A stretch of 64,000 nt of DNA from an uncultured Bacillota bacterium (GCA_937973635.1 CALJJZ010000035.1:107513-171512), one strand, 5' to 3'. Counted from the stretch's first letter, positions 10,446 through 21,295 are shown. Made by a program: numbers and translations. The notes: generated by a model from the sequence alone, not told the origin.

Positions 10446-11369
10446 ATGGAGGAAACGCGCAGGCCCCCGGCTGTATCCACCACGGGCCTGTCCAAACATT
10501 TTAAGCATCATCCGGCCCTTACCAACCTGAATTTAACGGTCCCGCAGGGCATTATTTTCGCTTTGCTTGGTCCCAACGGCTCGGGGAAAACCACCTTTCT
10601 CAAGCTGCTGCTGGGCCAGCTTAGACCCAGCGCCGGGCGAGGCACCTGTTTGGGGTTGGATATTGTTACACAAAGTCATCTCATAAGGCAGCGGACCACT
10701 TACCTGGGGGAAGAGCTCAAGCTTTACAGTTATATGAAAGTGGCAGATTTCATCTCTTTTTGTCAGGGGCTTTATCCGCGCTGGAATACTGAACTGGTAG
10801 AGCATTACCGCCGGGAGTTTGGTCTTCCTTTAAAAAGACGTATCCATGCCCTCTCCTTCGGCATGAAAACGCAGCTTGCGCTCCTTGTCTCCCTGGCGCC
10901 TGAACCAGACCTGTTATTGCTGGACGAACCCCTGGCCGGCCTTGACCCGCTCTTCAGGCAGCGTTTTTTTAATACGGTCCTGGCGGAAACCATAGCCAGG
11001 GGCAAAACAGTAATTATCGCTTCGCACCAGCTGAATGAAGTAGAGCGTATCGCCGACCGGGCGGCCTTCCTCTACCAAGGGCGGCTGCTGCATGAAGCTT
11101 CCCTGGCAGAGCTCAAAGCCGCCAACCGCAGCATCCGGGTCGTTTTCCTGGAAGAGCCGCCTCCTTCTTTCTGGCAGACGGAAGGGCTTAACAGCGTGGA
11201 ACAGCGCAATCATACTTATCTTCTGCATGTAAATGCCAATTTTGAACTGATTTACCGGAAATGCCAGGAGATCCCTCATTCCCGGCTGGAAACCCTGGAC
11301 AACAGTCTGGAGGAGATTTTTTTATTGCTGCTGCAGAAGCAGGAAAGGCAGGAATCCCAAAGTGGCTAA
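10446..11369 (+). CDS. ABC transporter ATP-binding protein
   Basis: Walker A GPNGSGKTTFLK, signature LSFGMKTQLALL, Walker B LLLLDEPLAGLDP. Confidence 0.93.
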   Translation: MEETRRPPAVSTTGLSKHFKHHPALTNLNLTVPQGIIFALLGPNGSGKTTFLKLLLGQLRPSAGRGTCLGLDIVTQSHLIRQRTTYLGEELKLYSYMKVADFISFCQGLYPRWNTELVEHYRREFGLPLKRRIHALSFGMKTQLALLVSLAPEPDLLLLDEPLAGLDPLFRQRFFNTVLAETIARGKTVIIASHQLNEVERIADRAAFLYQGRLLHEASLAELKAANRSIRVVFLEEPPPSFWQTEGLNSVEQRNHTYLLHVNANFELIYRKCQEIPHSRLETLDNSLEEIFLLLLQKQERQESQSG

Positions 11370-12051
11370 GCAACAGATTAACCCCTTTCTCTTAAAAAAG
11401 GAAATGCAGGAGAACTGGAGCAAGTACCTGCTGTGCAGTCTCATGTTGGGGTTAACAGCAGGATGGGGCGCAAGTTTCTACGGTATGGACGGGGGGCGCT
11501 ACTGGCTTACAGACATTTTGCCTTTTTTGGGCGCAGCAGCGGCCATCATCCTGGGTATGGGCTCCTTCTCCCTGGAACGGGCGCGGGGAACCCTCCTTTT
11601 CCTCCTGAATACTCCTCTGACCAGGGAGACAATTTACCGCACTAAAATATGGTGCGGGATCCTGCTGCTGACCGGGTCGCTGCTAGTGGCTTGGGCCAGC
11701 TTTTTTCTGGCAGCCCGCCTCTTCGGCCATCTCTCCTTCTCCGGAGCTTTTGCCGCCGCTTTTTTCCTTACCTTTTTGGGCCTGGTTTTTTGCCTGCAGC
11801 TGAGTATCTTTTTCTCTGTGCTCAGCGCAGACCCGGTCAAGGCCAGTATTGCCTCCGCTTTTTGTCTTTTTATCCTGTACAGTGCTGCTCTTTTGGAAAA
11901 GACGCGCTTTATTTCACCCTTTTACTATATGCGCGGCGGGACATTAATAGAAGGAGGGCCTTTCCCCTGGCCGGATCTCGCCGTCCTGCTGGCGGCAAAC
12001 TTCGCCCTTTACCACCTAGGCCGGCACATCTGGCTGCGGCTGGAGGAATAG
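11362..12051 (+). CDS. ABC transporter permease (ABC-2 type)
   Basis: 229 aa multi-TM protein overlapping the ATPase stop. Confidence 0.75.
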   Translation: MAKQQINPFLLKKEMQENWSKYLLCSLMLGLTAGWGASFYGMDGGRYWLTDILPFLGAAAAIILGMGSFSLERARGTLLFLLNTPLTRETIYRTKIWCGILLLTGSLLVAWASFFLAARLFGHLSFSGAFAAAFFLTFLGLVFCLQLSIFFSVLSADPVKASIASAFCLFILYSAALLEKTRFISPFYYMRGGTLIEGGPFPWPDLAVLLAANFALYHLGRHIWLRLEE

Positions 12052-12119
12052 GACAGGCCAAAGCAAAAGAACAAGGCCAAAAAAAAAAGAGAACGAGAGT
12101 AAGATGGGGGGGCAAGGAG

Positions 12120-13382
12120 CTACTTGAGGGCTATGGCCGGAAGGTAGAAGGTAACCCCTTCCCGGCCCTGCAGCAGCTCGCTGCCGGTAAAGCCGTAAGC
12201 AGGCAGGCGGGCCGTTTTCACACCCTCGCCGTCTTCCAGCAGAAAGTCATGGTAGGTAAACTTAACCTCACGGAAGGAAAAACGCAGTTGCTGGCCCTCC
12301 ACGGAGCCCTGCAAACGTTGCAGCTGCTTTAAAGCGTCGGCCGGCGCCAGGAGGGCGTAGTACCCTGCCGGGGCCACAGCGCCGCTCTCCTGATAATAAT
12401 AAGCGATTACGCCTTTACTCTCATGGACATGGAGAATCACCGCCGGAGAGAGATGATATACAATCTCTGCATAGAGGCCCTGTGTTGTTTCCTTGACGCT
12501 GACGCTGACCTTTTCCCCTGTTTTCAGCCGGAAACCCTCCAGGGCAAGGAGCCGCTCCGCCCATTCCGGCGTGCCAAAAAGATCCACCTCCGGCGTCGCA
12601 GCAGGGGCGATCTTATTGGGTTCCCAGCTTACATTAACCTTTTCCACAGGGTACAGCGCTTCAGCCAGGGGGCCGTAATGGAGGACGGGATTGCCGGTAA
12701 GGGCAAAGGTGCGGAGCTGTCTTAACAGCTCAAATTCGGGCTCAGCCGGCAACACAGGCGGAGCCGCAGGCTCGTTTGCCGGTACAGCCGGCCTCTCCGC
12801 CGGCGGTGCAGGGTTGGTGCCGGGGCCGGAAGAAGACCCCGCAGCAGGGGGAGGAGCCGGCGCCTGGCTGCCCTGCTCCTGTTTTACCGCTGAAGATTCA
12901 GGTTTCTCTGTTGTTTCGTTCTGTTGGGGCAGAGACGGTGAAAGTTCTGCTCCAGGGCTGGGCAAAGCGGCAGCTCCCGGAGAAAGCATGGAGGTTTCCC
13001 GCTGCTCCTGCCGTCTTTCCATGTTCAGGGCAAGGGGCTCCTGCGGCCGGGGTGCCGGATGGTTAAAAATGCTCAAAGCAAGGAAAAAGAGCAGCAACCC
13101 TGCCGTCACAAGGCCAAAGGAACGGCTGCTCCACCGGGGCACCCTGTGTACAGCCAGTTTCTGCAAGCCGGAAAGCAGTCCCCACCGGCGCTGCGTTTTC
13201 CTTTGCGGCGCTATCTTTTCTGCGGCCTCCGCCAGCAGCTTATCCTTCAGCTCCTGGCGGAAAGACAGAGAAAAAGAGGGCTCCGGCAGCCGCTCAAACA
13301 GCGCGGCCGTTTCTTTTAAGTCCAGCTCCTCCGCAGGGGAGCCGCACATTTCTTCCAGGGTTTCTTCCCACCGGTCCCTCAT
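12120..13382 (-). CDS. Putative anti-sigma factor with Pro/Ala-rich linker
   Basis: One TM, low-complexity PAPPPAAGSSSGPGTNPAPPAERPAVPANEPAAPP, adjacent to and translationally coupled with an ECF sigma gene. Confidence 0.6.
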   Translation of the reverse strand: MRDRWEETLEEMCGSPAEELDLKETAALFERLPEPSFSLSFRQELKDKLLAEAAEKIAPQRKTQRRWGLLSGLQKLAVHRVPRWSSRSFGLVTAGLLLFFLALSIFNHPAPRPQEPLALNMERRQEQRETSMLSPGAAALPSPGAELSPSLPQQNETTEKPESSAVKQEQGSQAPAPPPAAGSSSGPGTNPAPPAERPAVPANEPAAPPVLPAEPEFELLRQLRTFALTGNPVLHYGPLAEALYPVEKVNVSWEPNKIAPAATPEVDLFGTPEWAERLLALEGFRLKTGEKVSVSVKETTQGLYAEIVYHLSPAVILHVHESKGVIAYYYQESGAVAPAGYYALLAPADALKQLQRLQGSVEGQQLRFSFREVKFTYHDFLLEDGEGVKTARLPAYGFTGSELLQGREGVTFYLPAIALK

Positions 13383-13972
13383 TACTTCTTCTCTCCTTCT
13401 CTTTCCAGTTCCAGCCTGCGCCGCAGGCTTTTTAAGCCGCGAAACAGCAGGGCTTTCACCGCTCCTTCGTTTTTGTCCAGAATCTGGGCTATCTCCTTTA
13501 AACGTAAACCTTCGCGAAAACGGAGCAACAGGGCATCCTGCTGGTCCGGGCTCAACGTGCTTATAGCCGCCATTAGCTCTTCCTGCGTGCAGTTCTTTAT
13601 GGCCACGGCCTCCGGGTCTTCCTGCTCCGGGGCTACCAGCTCGTTGACCATGGCATCATCGAGTAAAACCGGCTCCTGTTTGCGGTAGCTATCCACAAGC
13701 TGGTTGCGGGCTATGGTGTACAACCAGCAACCAAAGGACCGCTCCTGCCATTTAAATTTATCCAGGTTGGCCAGGGCTTTGTAAAATGTTTCCGCTACCA
13801 GGTCCTCTGCTAGTTGCGTATTCTGCACGCGATAAAAAATATAGCTGTATATCTTGGGAAAGTAATGGTCATACAAGGGGGCAAAGGAGACAGGGTCCCG
13901 CTGTGCCCTGACCACTATTTCCCACTCTTTATCTTTCAGCATTAACGCCGGCCCTCTCCTTTTCCCGGCCAC
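13382..13972 (-). CDS. ECF RNA polymerase sigma factor
   Basis: YDHYFPKIYSYIFYRVQNTQLAEDLVAETFYKAL; LSPDQQDALLLRFREGLRLKEIAQILDKNEGAVKALLFRGLKSLRR. Confidence 0.92.
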   Translation of the reverse strand: MAGKRRGPALMLKDKEWEIVVRAQRDPVSFAPLYDHYFPKIYSYIFYRVQNTQLAEDLVAETFYKALANLDKFKWQERSFGCWLYTIARNQLVDSYRKQEPVLLDDAMVNELVAPEQEDPEAVAIKNCTQEELMAAISTLSPDQQDALLLRFREGLRLKEIAQILDKNEGAVKALLFRGLKSLRRRLELEREGEKK

Positions 13973-14225
13973 AGGCGGCAGGCAACATCCTTAAAAGATC
14001 CAGTTTCCGGTTACTCCAGGGTTAATAATTCTGCACCGGCAGCTGTTTCTCCTGCCATGGGACAAGGATCCAGGTTTTCCCTCCACTGGCTGGTTGAGGA
14101 CAGGAACCTTACGCTTTTCCCAGGACCGGCGTCCGGGGACGGCCTTAACCTTCGTCCGCCGTTCTCACCGCTCCTTATTTACTATAACGGCAAAAAAAGC
14201 AAAAAGTTACTCTCCGGGAATCAAT

Positions 14226-15215
14226 TTAAAGGCAGATTGCACCGCCGGGGAAACAGCTTTCCACGAGCAGGGCCAGCATGCCGTAGATCCCCGCATCGTT
14301 GCCCAGTTCCGCCAAACGGATCTCCAGGCCCTCGGCAATGGGAGGGGAGACAGCGGCAGCAAAGCTCCTGCGTATTGCCGCTAAAAACTGGTCTCCCTGG
14401 GCCGCCATGCCGCCGCCTAGAAGAATAATGCCGGGATTAAGGATATTGGCGGCAACGGCCAGGGCCCGTCCCAGGTAAAAGGAGGCCGTGTCAATGATCT
14501 GCCGGGCCGGGCCGTCGCCCAGGCTGGCGGCGGCAAAAACGTCCTCCGCGCGCAAAGCTGCCGCCTCGTCTTTTAGCTGCCGCAGGAGGGTGGGCGTGCC
14601 GGCAGCGTACAGCTCGCGCCCCTTTAAAGCAATGGCGGTACCGGAAGCCAGGGCTTCCAGGCAGCCGTGGCGCCCGCAACGGCACAGGGGACCGCCGGAG
14701 AGCATGGGGATATGGCCTATTTCCCCGGCAAAGCCCCTGCTGCCGCCAAACAATTTACCGTTTAGGACAAGGCCGCCTCCAATCCCCGTCCCCAGGGTAA
14801 GGAGCAGCAGGTTCTCCTGCCCGCGGCCGGCACCATAACAGTACTCACCGTAAGCGGCGGCGCTGGCATCGTTTTCTACGGCCACAGGCAGCTTAAGAGA
14901 CTCTTCCAGCTTAGCTTTTAAAGGGAGTCCGTCCCACCCCGGCAGGTTGGGGGAACAAACCATTATATCCTTCTCTTTGTTGTAGAAACCGGCAACACAG
15001 ACGCCGACCCCGGCGACCTCAGACCACGGACAGCGGGCTTCCTCCAGCAGGGCGGCCAGGGCCTCCTTAAGTGTTAGGAGTACAGCCGCCGCGCCCCTTC
15101 CTGCCTGCGTAGGCAGAGTGCGAGCGGCCGTGATCCGCCCCCCCGCTTCTGCTAGCGCTGCGCGTATCTTCGTCCCCCCTAGGTCCACGACAATAAGGTA
15201 AGACAAAGGGTCCAC
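14226..15215 (-). CDS. ROK family kinase, probable glucokinase
   Basis: VDLGGTKIRAALAE, GEIGHIPMLSGGPLCRCGRHGCLEALAS. Confidence 0.9.
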   Translation of the reverse strand: MDPLSYLIVVDLGGTKIRAALAEAGGRITAARTLPTQAGRGAAAVLLTLKEALAALLEEARCPWSEVAGVGVCVAGFYNKEKDIMVCSPNLPGWDGLPLKAKLEESLKLPVAVENDASAAAYGEYCYGAGRGQENLLLLTLGTGIGGGLVLNGKLFGGSRGFAGEIGHIPMLSGGPLCRCGRHGCLEALASGTAIALKGRELYAAGTPTLLRQLKDEAAALRAEDVFAAASLGDGPARQIIDTASFYLGRALAVAANILNPGIILLGGGMAAQGDQFLAAIRRSFAAAVSPPIAEGLEIRLAELGNDAGIYGMLALLVESCFPGGAICL

Positions 15216-15256
15216 CCCCTCCAGAAACGGGCAGCTTAACTTCAGCTTTGCCCGGT

Positions 15257-18200
15257 TCAGGCTTTCGTCGTTAAATTTTCGGTCCTCTCTTTGTTCCTGT
15301 GATATTTTTCGCTCAGGGCGCGCAGCTCCCGAGCCACAGCGGGGGTAAGCTCTCCGCCCTTTAAACGCCAGCCCCAGTTGCCTTCCACCATGCCGGGGGT
15401 ATTCATACGCGCGCTGCTGTCCAGGGAAAGGACGTCCTGCAAAGGAAGGATTACCAGGGCGGCATCACTGGCCATGGCGGCATCGATAAAATAGCGGCAG
15501 ATCTTTTCCTTCTCCGCCTCCGCCGGCTCCCCTTCCTGCTTCTCTTCCCGCTGTGCGGCCTCCTCAGCGGGTGGGATCTCCCTGCCCCCGGCCAGGTACC
15601 AGCCTAGCAGAGTATTATTATCGTGGGTCCCGGTGTACAGGACTGTCTCCCGCTCAAACAGGGGCAGCTCCAATACGGCATCGAGGCGCGGTTCCAGCAT
15701 AAACTGCATGACCTGCATCCCCGGGATACCCAGGCGCAGCTTCAGCGCCTGCACCTCCGGCGTGACCAGGCCGAGATCCTCGGCAATAAGGGGCAGCTCC
15801 CCCAGCTCTTCGCGCAGGCTCTTGAAAAATTTTTCCCCCGGCCCTTTTACCCATCTTCCCTTTTCCGCCGTCTTCTCGCCGGCGGGGATCTCCCAGTAGC
15901 GCTCAAGGCCCAGGAAATGATCGATACGGACAAAATCCACCAGCTCCAGCAGCACCTGCAGGCGCTCCTTCCACCAGCGAAAGCCCTCTTCTTCCATTTT
16001 GTCCCAACGATAGTGGGGGTTGCCCCAGAGCTGCCCCGTTTCGCTGAAGTAGTCAGGGGGCACGCCGGCCATGAAGAGGGGGTCTCCCTCCTCGTTAAGG
16101 GCAAAGAGGTGGGGCCTGCTCCATACGTCGCTGCTGTCATGGGCTACAAAAAGGGGCAGGTCGCCGATGATCCTGACCCCTTGTTTATGGGCGTAGTCTT
16201 TCAGTTCCAGCCACTGGCGGAAAAAGAGGTACTGGAGAAATTTCTGATAAGCGATCTCCGCGGCCAGCAACGCCCTGAAGCGCTCCAGGGCTTCCGCCTG
16301 GCGGAAAGCCGCCTCTCGTTCCCAGCGGTTCCAGGGCCTGCCTCCAAAATGTTTTTTTAAGGCCATAAACAGGGCAAAATCATCCAGCCACCGGGCATGG
16401 GCCGCGCAAAAAGCAAGGTAAGCCGCGTCATCGCCACCGTTGAAGCGGGAAAAGGCGCGGCGCAGCAGCTTTTCCTTTCCTTCCTGGACCGCGGCAAAAT
16501 CTACAAAGCCCTCGGAGTGGCGCGGCACGTCCTTTAGCTCCTCCTGGTGCAGCAGACCCTCCTCCATCAGCCTGCGCAGGTCAATAAGCAGAGGATTGCC
16601 GGCAAAGGCGGAAAAACACTGATAGGGGGAGTTGCCATAAGCCGGCGGGTTTAAGGGCAGTATTTGCCAGTAAGACTGCCTGCTCTCCTTCAGAAAGTCA
16701 ATAAAGGCATAGGCCTCCGCCCCCAGATCGCCGATTCCTCCCGGAGAAGGCAAAGAAGTGGGGTGAAGCAAAATGCCGCTCTCCCGCCTAGCCAGCCGGT
16801 TTGCTCCCCAGCGGTCACGGAGCAGGAGGCGCCCCTCCAAGGGCCCCAGGGTAAGCCTGAGCCGGCCATCTTCAAGGGCGAGCTCGCGGTAATGATCCAG
16901 GGGATCGACGAGGACTCCCCCGCACCAGGGGCTCAGGTCCAGGTCAAAGGCGGCCTCTCTCTCCGGCTCCCGGTTGAGCAGGACAATGGCCATATTGTCC
17001 ATTTTTTCCTGACCGAAAACATCCACGCCGCCTTTAATCTCCCGCACATACGCATAGGCCCCGCCGGCGGCGTAAACGTTTTTCCAGGAACCGCTGCGCA
17101 GGACGTCATAATGATTGCGCAGGGCGATCATCGTTTGAAAATATCTCCGGACCTCCTCGTTTTCCAGGCCCCAGGGGTAGGAGCTTCTATTCTCCGGGTC
17201 TTCGCCCCCCTCCATGACCCCTGTCTCGTCGCCATAATAAATACAGGGAACCCCGGGGAAAGTCATCTGCCATAAAACAAAAAGCTTAAGGCGGGCCAGC
17301 TTGAGAGCTTCCTCCTTTTCCTGCGGGAGGTCGGCGGGAAGGCCGGCCCTAAGCTCCGTCAAAAGGCGGGCACAGTCATGGCTGCCGGTCATATTCACGG
17401 CGCTGTAAAAATGCTGCAGCGGGTAATTTTCGTACAAATTCATAATTTCCTGCTGCACTTTTTCCGCCTCGGCACGGCCAAGGATAAAGTCCAGCATCAA
17501 GCGGCGCAGGGGATAGTTGGTGACGCTGTCAAGCTCCAGGCCCAAAAGGTAATCCCTTCTCTCTCCATAGCTGATCTTGTTGGAGGCATCTTCCCATACT
17601 TCCCCCAGGAGCACGGCTCCGGGATCCAGCTCCTTCAGCGTCCGGCGCAATTCCTGCAGGAAGGGGCCCGGAAGCTCATCGGCAACATCCAGGCGCCAGC
17701 CTTTAATCCCCATGCGGTGCCAGTGACGCAGCACGCTGTTCTCGCCGGAGATGATAAATTTACGGTAAGAGGGTTCCATCTCGTTTACATTGGGAAGGGT
17801 ATCAATGCCCCACCAGCATTCGTAATCGTCGGGGTGCCGGCGAAAGCGGTACCAGGCATAATAGGGCGATGCCGTGGACTGCCAGGCGCCCAAGGTGTTA
17901 TAATTCCCTTCTTTATTGAAATATATACTGTCACTGCCCGTATGGCTGAAGACGCCGTCCAGGATTATGCTTATGCCCATCCTGGCCGCTTCCGCGCATA
18001 ACTCTTTAAAGCAGTCGTTGTCGCCGAACATGGGGTCGATAGTATGATAATCGGCTGTGTCGTACTTGTGGTTGCTGGGAGAAGCAAAAATGGGGTTGAG
18101 ATAAAGGGCCCGTACACCTAGGTGTTTTAAGTAGGGGAGCTTGTCCCTGACCCCGGCAAGGTTGCCTCCGAAAAAGTCCCAGCGTGCCACCCTGTTTGTG

Positions 18201-18736
18201 CCCGGTTCGCGGATATAATAGGGGGTGTTATCCCAGCGCCCGTGCAGCATGCTGTTATGCCTGGGGTTAAGGACCCTGCCGTCGGGGTTGCCGTTATAGA
18301 AGCGGTCTACAAAAATCTGGTAAAGGACGCCGTCCCTGAACCAGGGGGGGGCGGCTTCGGCCCCCGGCTGATAGACAGTGAGCTGGTAAGAGGGGGGCTC
18401 CGTCTCCCGGAGCAGGCCCAGCCCGCCGCCCGCATCGCTGCGGCCGTAATAATACTCTCCCCTCTGTGTCTGAAGGATAAAATAATACCAGAGCAGGCCA
18501 GGCTGCTGCGGGGTGGTAAAAACAACCCTGTAAGCCCCCTCCTTACCTGCCCGGTGCATCTCCATGATCTCTTCCTTTTCTTCCTTTTCTTTCCAGAGGC
18601 GCAAAAAAACCTGCCGCACCCCGGCAGCAGTCCCGGCTTTCAGGGCCAGGGTCACGGCGGTACCGCAGGGAACAGCCCCAAAGGGCCGACGGCAGAAAGG
18701 ATCATGGGAATTGTGCAGGATACCGAGCTCCGTCAT
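15257..18736 (-). CDS. Bifunctional fusion: GH13 alpha-amylase/neopullulanase-like plus GH77 4-alpha-glucanotransferase
   Basis: GH13: QIFVDRFYNGNPDG, GISIILDGVFSHTG, GWRLDVADELP, GEVWED; GH77: SGILLHPTSLPSPGGIGDLG, QILPLNPPAYGNSPYQCFSAFAGNPLLIDL, VRIDHFLGLERYWEIPA, IAEDLG, YTGTHDNNT. Confidence 0.92.
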   Translation of the reverse strand: MTELGILHNSHDPFCRRPFGAVPCGTAVTLALKAGTAAGVRQVFLRLWKEKEEKEEIMEMHRAGKEGAYRVVFTTPQQPGLLWYYFILQTQRGEYYYGRSDAGGGLGLLRETEPPSYQLTVYQPGAEAAPPWFRDGVLYQIFVDRFYNGNPDGRVLNPRHNSMLHGRWDNTPYYIREPGTNRVARWDFFGGNLAGVRDKLPYLKHLGVRALYLNPIFASPSNHKYDTADYHTIDPMFGDNDCFKELCAEAARMGISIILDGVFSHTGSDSIYFNKEGNYNTLGAWQSTASPYYAWYRFRRHPDDYECWWGIDTLPNVNEMEPSYRKFIISGENSVLRHWHRMGIKGWRLDVADELPGPFLQELRRTLKELDPGAVLLGEVWEDASNKISYGERRDYLLGLELDSVTNYPLRRLMLDFILGRAEAEKVQQEIMNLYENYPLQHFYSAVNMTGSHDCARLLTELRAGLPADLPQEKEEALKLARLKLFVLWQMTFPGVPCIYYGDETGVMEGGEDPENRSSYPWGLENEEVRRYFQTMIALRNHYDVLRSGSWKNVYAAGGAYAYVREIKGGVDVFGQEKMDNMAIVLLNREPEREAAFDLDLSPWCGGVLVDPLDHYRELALEDGRLRLTLGPLEGRLLLRDRWGANRLARRESGILLHPTSLPSPGGIGDLGAEAYAFIDFLKESRQSYWQILPLNPPAYGNSPYQCFSAFAGNPLLIDLRRLMEEGLLHQEELKDVPRHSEGFVDFAAVQEGKEKLLRRAFSRFNGGDDAAYLAFCAAHARWLDDFALFMALKKHFGGRPWNRWEREAAFRQAEALERFRALLAAEIAYQKFLQYLFFRQWLELKDYAHKQGVRIIGDLPLFVAHDSSDVWSRPHLFALNEEGDPLFMAGVPPDYFSETGQLWGNPHYRWDKMEEEGFRWWKERLQVLLELVDFVRIDHFLGLERYWEIPAGEKTAEKGRWVKGPGEKFFKSLREELGELPLIAEDLGLVTPEVQALKLRLGIPGMQVMQFMLEPRLDAVLELPLFERETVLYTGTHDNNTLLGWYLAGGREIPPAEEAAQREEKQEGEPAEAEKEKICRYFIDAAMASDAALVILPLQDVLSLDSSARMNTPGMVEGNWGWRLKGGELTPAVARELRALSEKYHRNKERTENLTTKA

Positions 18737-18820
18737 TAGGACACCACACTGCCTGGGACTTTGTTTAGTTTAAAGTACAGTTTAAAGCGCTGTTTAAATA
18801 CAAGGCTAAGATTAAAGCAA

Positions 18821-21295
18821 TCATCCGGCCACTTCCCGGTATAAAGTCAGCGGGGGGAAGGGGTGTTCGCGCAGGACTACGGGGTTGGTTTTCCAGATCT
18901 CCCGGGCATACTCGGAGATGGTGCGGTCGCTGGAAAATTTGCCGGAGTGGGCGATATTGACAATACACATCTTTAACCAGCTGTCACGGTTACGGTAGGC
19001 CTGCTCGATCTCCTCCTGCGTCCCCACATAAGAAGGGAAATCCTTGAGCACAAAAAATTCATCATTATGATAAAGGAGTGACTTGTAGATGGTATTGAAT
19101 TCCTGGGTCCCGCCGGGGAGAAACCCGTCGATCATCTGCCCCAGGACCCTTTTAATCCTGGGTTCGCTGTTATATTGCTCCAGGGCATTGTAGCCCCCGT
19201 AGCTGTAATACCCCAGCACTTCGCTGGGCGTCAGGCCAAAGATAAACATATTATCCCTGCCCACTTCCTCCAGGATCTCAATATTGGCGCCATCCAGGGT
19301 CCCGATGGTCACAGCCCCGTTCATCATAAACTTCATATTTCCCGTACCCGAGGCCTCTTTGCTCGCCGTGGATATCTGCTCGCTCACATCAGCGGCGGGG
19401 ATGATCTTCTCCGCCAGGGAGACACGGTAATTCTCCAGGAAAGCCACCTTGATCCTGTCCTTAACCAGGGGGTCGGCATTAATGCGGGCAGCCACGGTGG
19501 AGATCAGCTTAATCGTCCGTTTGGCCAGGTGGTACCCGGGCGCCGCTTTGCCGCTCAGGATAAAGGTGCGGGGGTAAATATCCAGGTCGGGGTTGTCACG
19601 GAGACGGTTATAGAGGTCCATAATATGCAGGACGTTGAGGATCTGGCGCTTATAAGCGTGGATACGCTTGACCTGAACCTGGAAAATGGACGACACGTCC
19701 ACCTCAAGCTGACAGCTTTCCCGGATGAGCCGGGCCAGTTTTTGTTTATTCTCCAGCTTTATGCGGCCGATCTCTTCCCGGAAAGCGGCATCGTCAGCAT
19801 ACTTTTCCAGGTTGACCAGCTGCCAGGGTTCACGGATCCAGTCCGGGCCGATGGTTTCGCTGATCAGCTCTGCTAGGGCGGGATTGGCGCGCAAAAGCCA
19901 GCGCCGGTGCGTTATACCGTTGGTCTTGTTGTTGAACTTATGGGGAAAGGCCTCGTAAAAATTCTTCATTTCCCGCTGCTTGAGGATCTCTGTATGCACC
20001 TTTGCCACGCCGTTGACGCTGTAGCTCCCCGCGATGGCCAGGTGGGACATCTTGACGCGGCCGTGGGCGATAATGGCCATACTGGCAATGCGGTCCCACT
20101 GTCCCGGGTACTTTTGCCACAGCTCCTGGCAGAAACGCTCGTTCAACTCCTCGATAATCATATAGATCCGCGGCAGCAGTTCGCGCATCATCTCCACAGG
20201 CCAGGTTTCCAGCGCTTCCACCATGGTGGTATGGTTGGTATAGGAGATGGTCTGGCTGGTAAGCTCAAAGGCCTCGTCCCAGCCCAGCCCCTCCTCGTCC
20301 ATGAGCAGACGCATCAGTTCGGCCACGGCCAGCGCCGGATGGGTATCGTTGATATGCACAGCCACCCTGCGGGAAAGCTCGCTGATGGGCCGCCCCTTTT
20401 TCTTCAGGCGGCGGATAATGCTCTGCAACCCGGCGGAGACAAAGAAATACTCCTGCTTGAGGCGCAAGAGCCGTCCCTCTTGGTGCGTATCGTCGGGATA
20501 GAGGAACTGGGAGATAGACTCGATGGCGTATTTGTATTCCAACACGCTCTGCTGGTTAGTATAGCCCAGATTTAAGGGGTTAAAGCAATCGGGGGTCTGC
20601 TCCGCACTCCAGAGGCGCAGGGTGTTAATCGTATTATTGCGGTAGCCGGTGATGGGAATATCGTAGGGGACTGCTAGCACAGCCTCGTAGTCTTCATGGT
20701 GAAAGAGCAGCCTTGTCCCCGCGTCCTCTACCCTCACCCGGCCGCCAAAACGCACCTCCACAGCCTTTTCAGACTTGCGGATTTCCCAGACATTCCCCTC
20801 TTTAAGCCAGTACTCGGGGAGCTCCACCTGGTAACCGTCCACCACTTTCTGTTCAAAAAGGCCGTATTTGTAACGGATGCCGCAGCCATGGCCGGGCAGA
20901 GAAAGGGAGGCCATGGAATCTAGAAAACAAGCGGCCAGGCGGCCCAGGCCCCCGTTGCCCAGCCCCGCATCCGGTTCCTGGGCCTCCAGGTCCGCCAGGT
21001 CAATGCCCAGCTCTTTTAACCCTGCTGCGCAGACTTCCTGCAGCCCCAGGTTCAAAAGGTTGTTCCCCAGCAGGCGTCCCAGCAAAAATTCCATGGAAAA
21101 ATAGTAAACTTCCCGCTCCTCCATCTCTCTGTAGTGCCTGTTTGTCTCGATCCAGTTTTTGGTGAGATGTTCCCGGACCATCGTCCCCAAGGTCAGATAC
21201 TTCTCCATATCCGTTGCTTCTTCCAGGCTAACGCCGTGCATAATTTGAATTTTTTCCACAAAGGCCTCTTTAAAGCTCTCTTTACTCCTAAACAA
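18821..21295 (-). CDS. glgP: Glycogen/alpha-glucan phosphorylase
   Basis: 824 aa; EAQEPDAGLGNGGLGRLAACFLDSMA, HINDTHPALAVAELMR, ASGTGNMKFMMNGAVTIGTLDGANIEI (PLP site). Confidence 0.95.
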   Translation of the reverse strand: MFRSKESFKEAFVEKIQIMHGVSLEEATDMEKYLTLGTMVREHLTKNWIETNRHYREMEEREVYYFSMEFLLGRLLGNNLLNLGLQEVCAAGLKELGIDLADLEAQEPDAGLGNGGLGRLAACFLDSMASLSLPGHGCGIRYKYGLFEQKVVDGYQVELPEYWLKEGNVWEIRKSEKAVEVRFGGRVRVEDAGTRLLFHHEDYEAVLAVPYDIPITGYRNNTINTLRLWSAEQTPDCFNPLNLGYTNQQSVLEYKYAIESISQFLYPDDTHQEGRLLRLKQEYFFVSAGLQSIIRRLKKKGRPISELSRRVAVHINDTHPALAVAELMRLLMDEEGLGWDEAFELTSQTISYTNHTTMVEALETWPVEMMRELLPRIYMIIEELNERFCQELWQKYPGQWDRIASMAIIAHGRVKMSHLAIAGSYSVNGVAKVHTEILKQREMKNFYEAFPHKFNNKTNGITHRRWLLRANPALAELISETIGPDWIREPWQLVNLEKYADDAAFREEIGRIKLENKQKLARLIRESCQLEVDVSSIFQVQVKRIHAYKRQILNVLHIMDLYNRLRDNPDLDIYPRTFILSGKAAPGYHLAKRTIKLISTVAARINADPLVKDRIKVAFLENYRVSLAEKIIPAADVSEQISTASKEASGTGNMKFMMNGAVTIGTLDGANIEILEEVGRDNMFIFGLTPSEVLGYYSYGGYNALEQYNSEPRIKRVLGQMIDGFLPGGTQEFNTIYKSLLYHNDEFFVLKDFPSYVGTQEEIEQAYRNRDSWLKMCIVNIAHSGKFSSDRTISEYAREIWKTNPVVLREHPFPPLTLYREVAG

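Noticed and set aside
12691-13566. 291-aa plus-strand ORF rich in Gly/Ser/Ala
   Set aside because: Antisense of the Pro/Ala-rich anti-sigma linker
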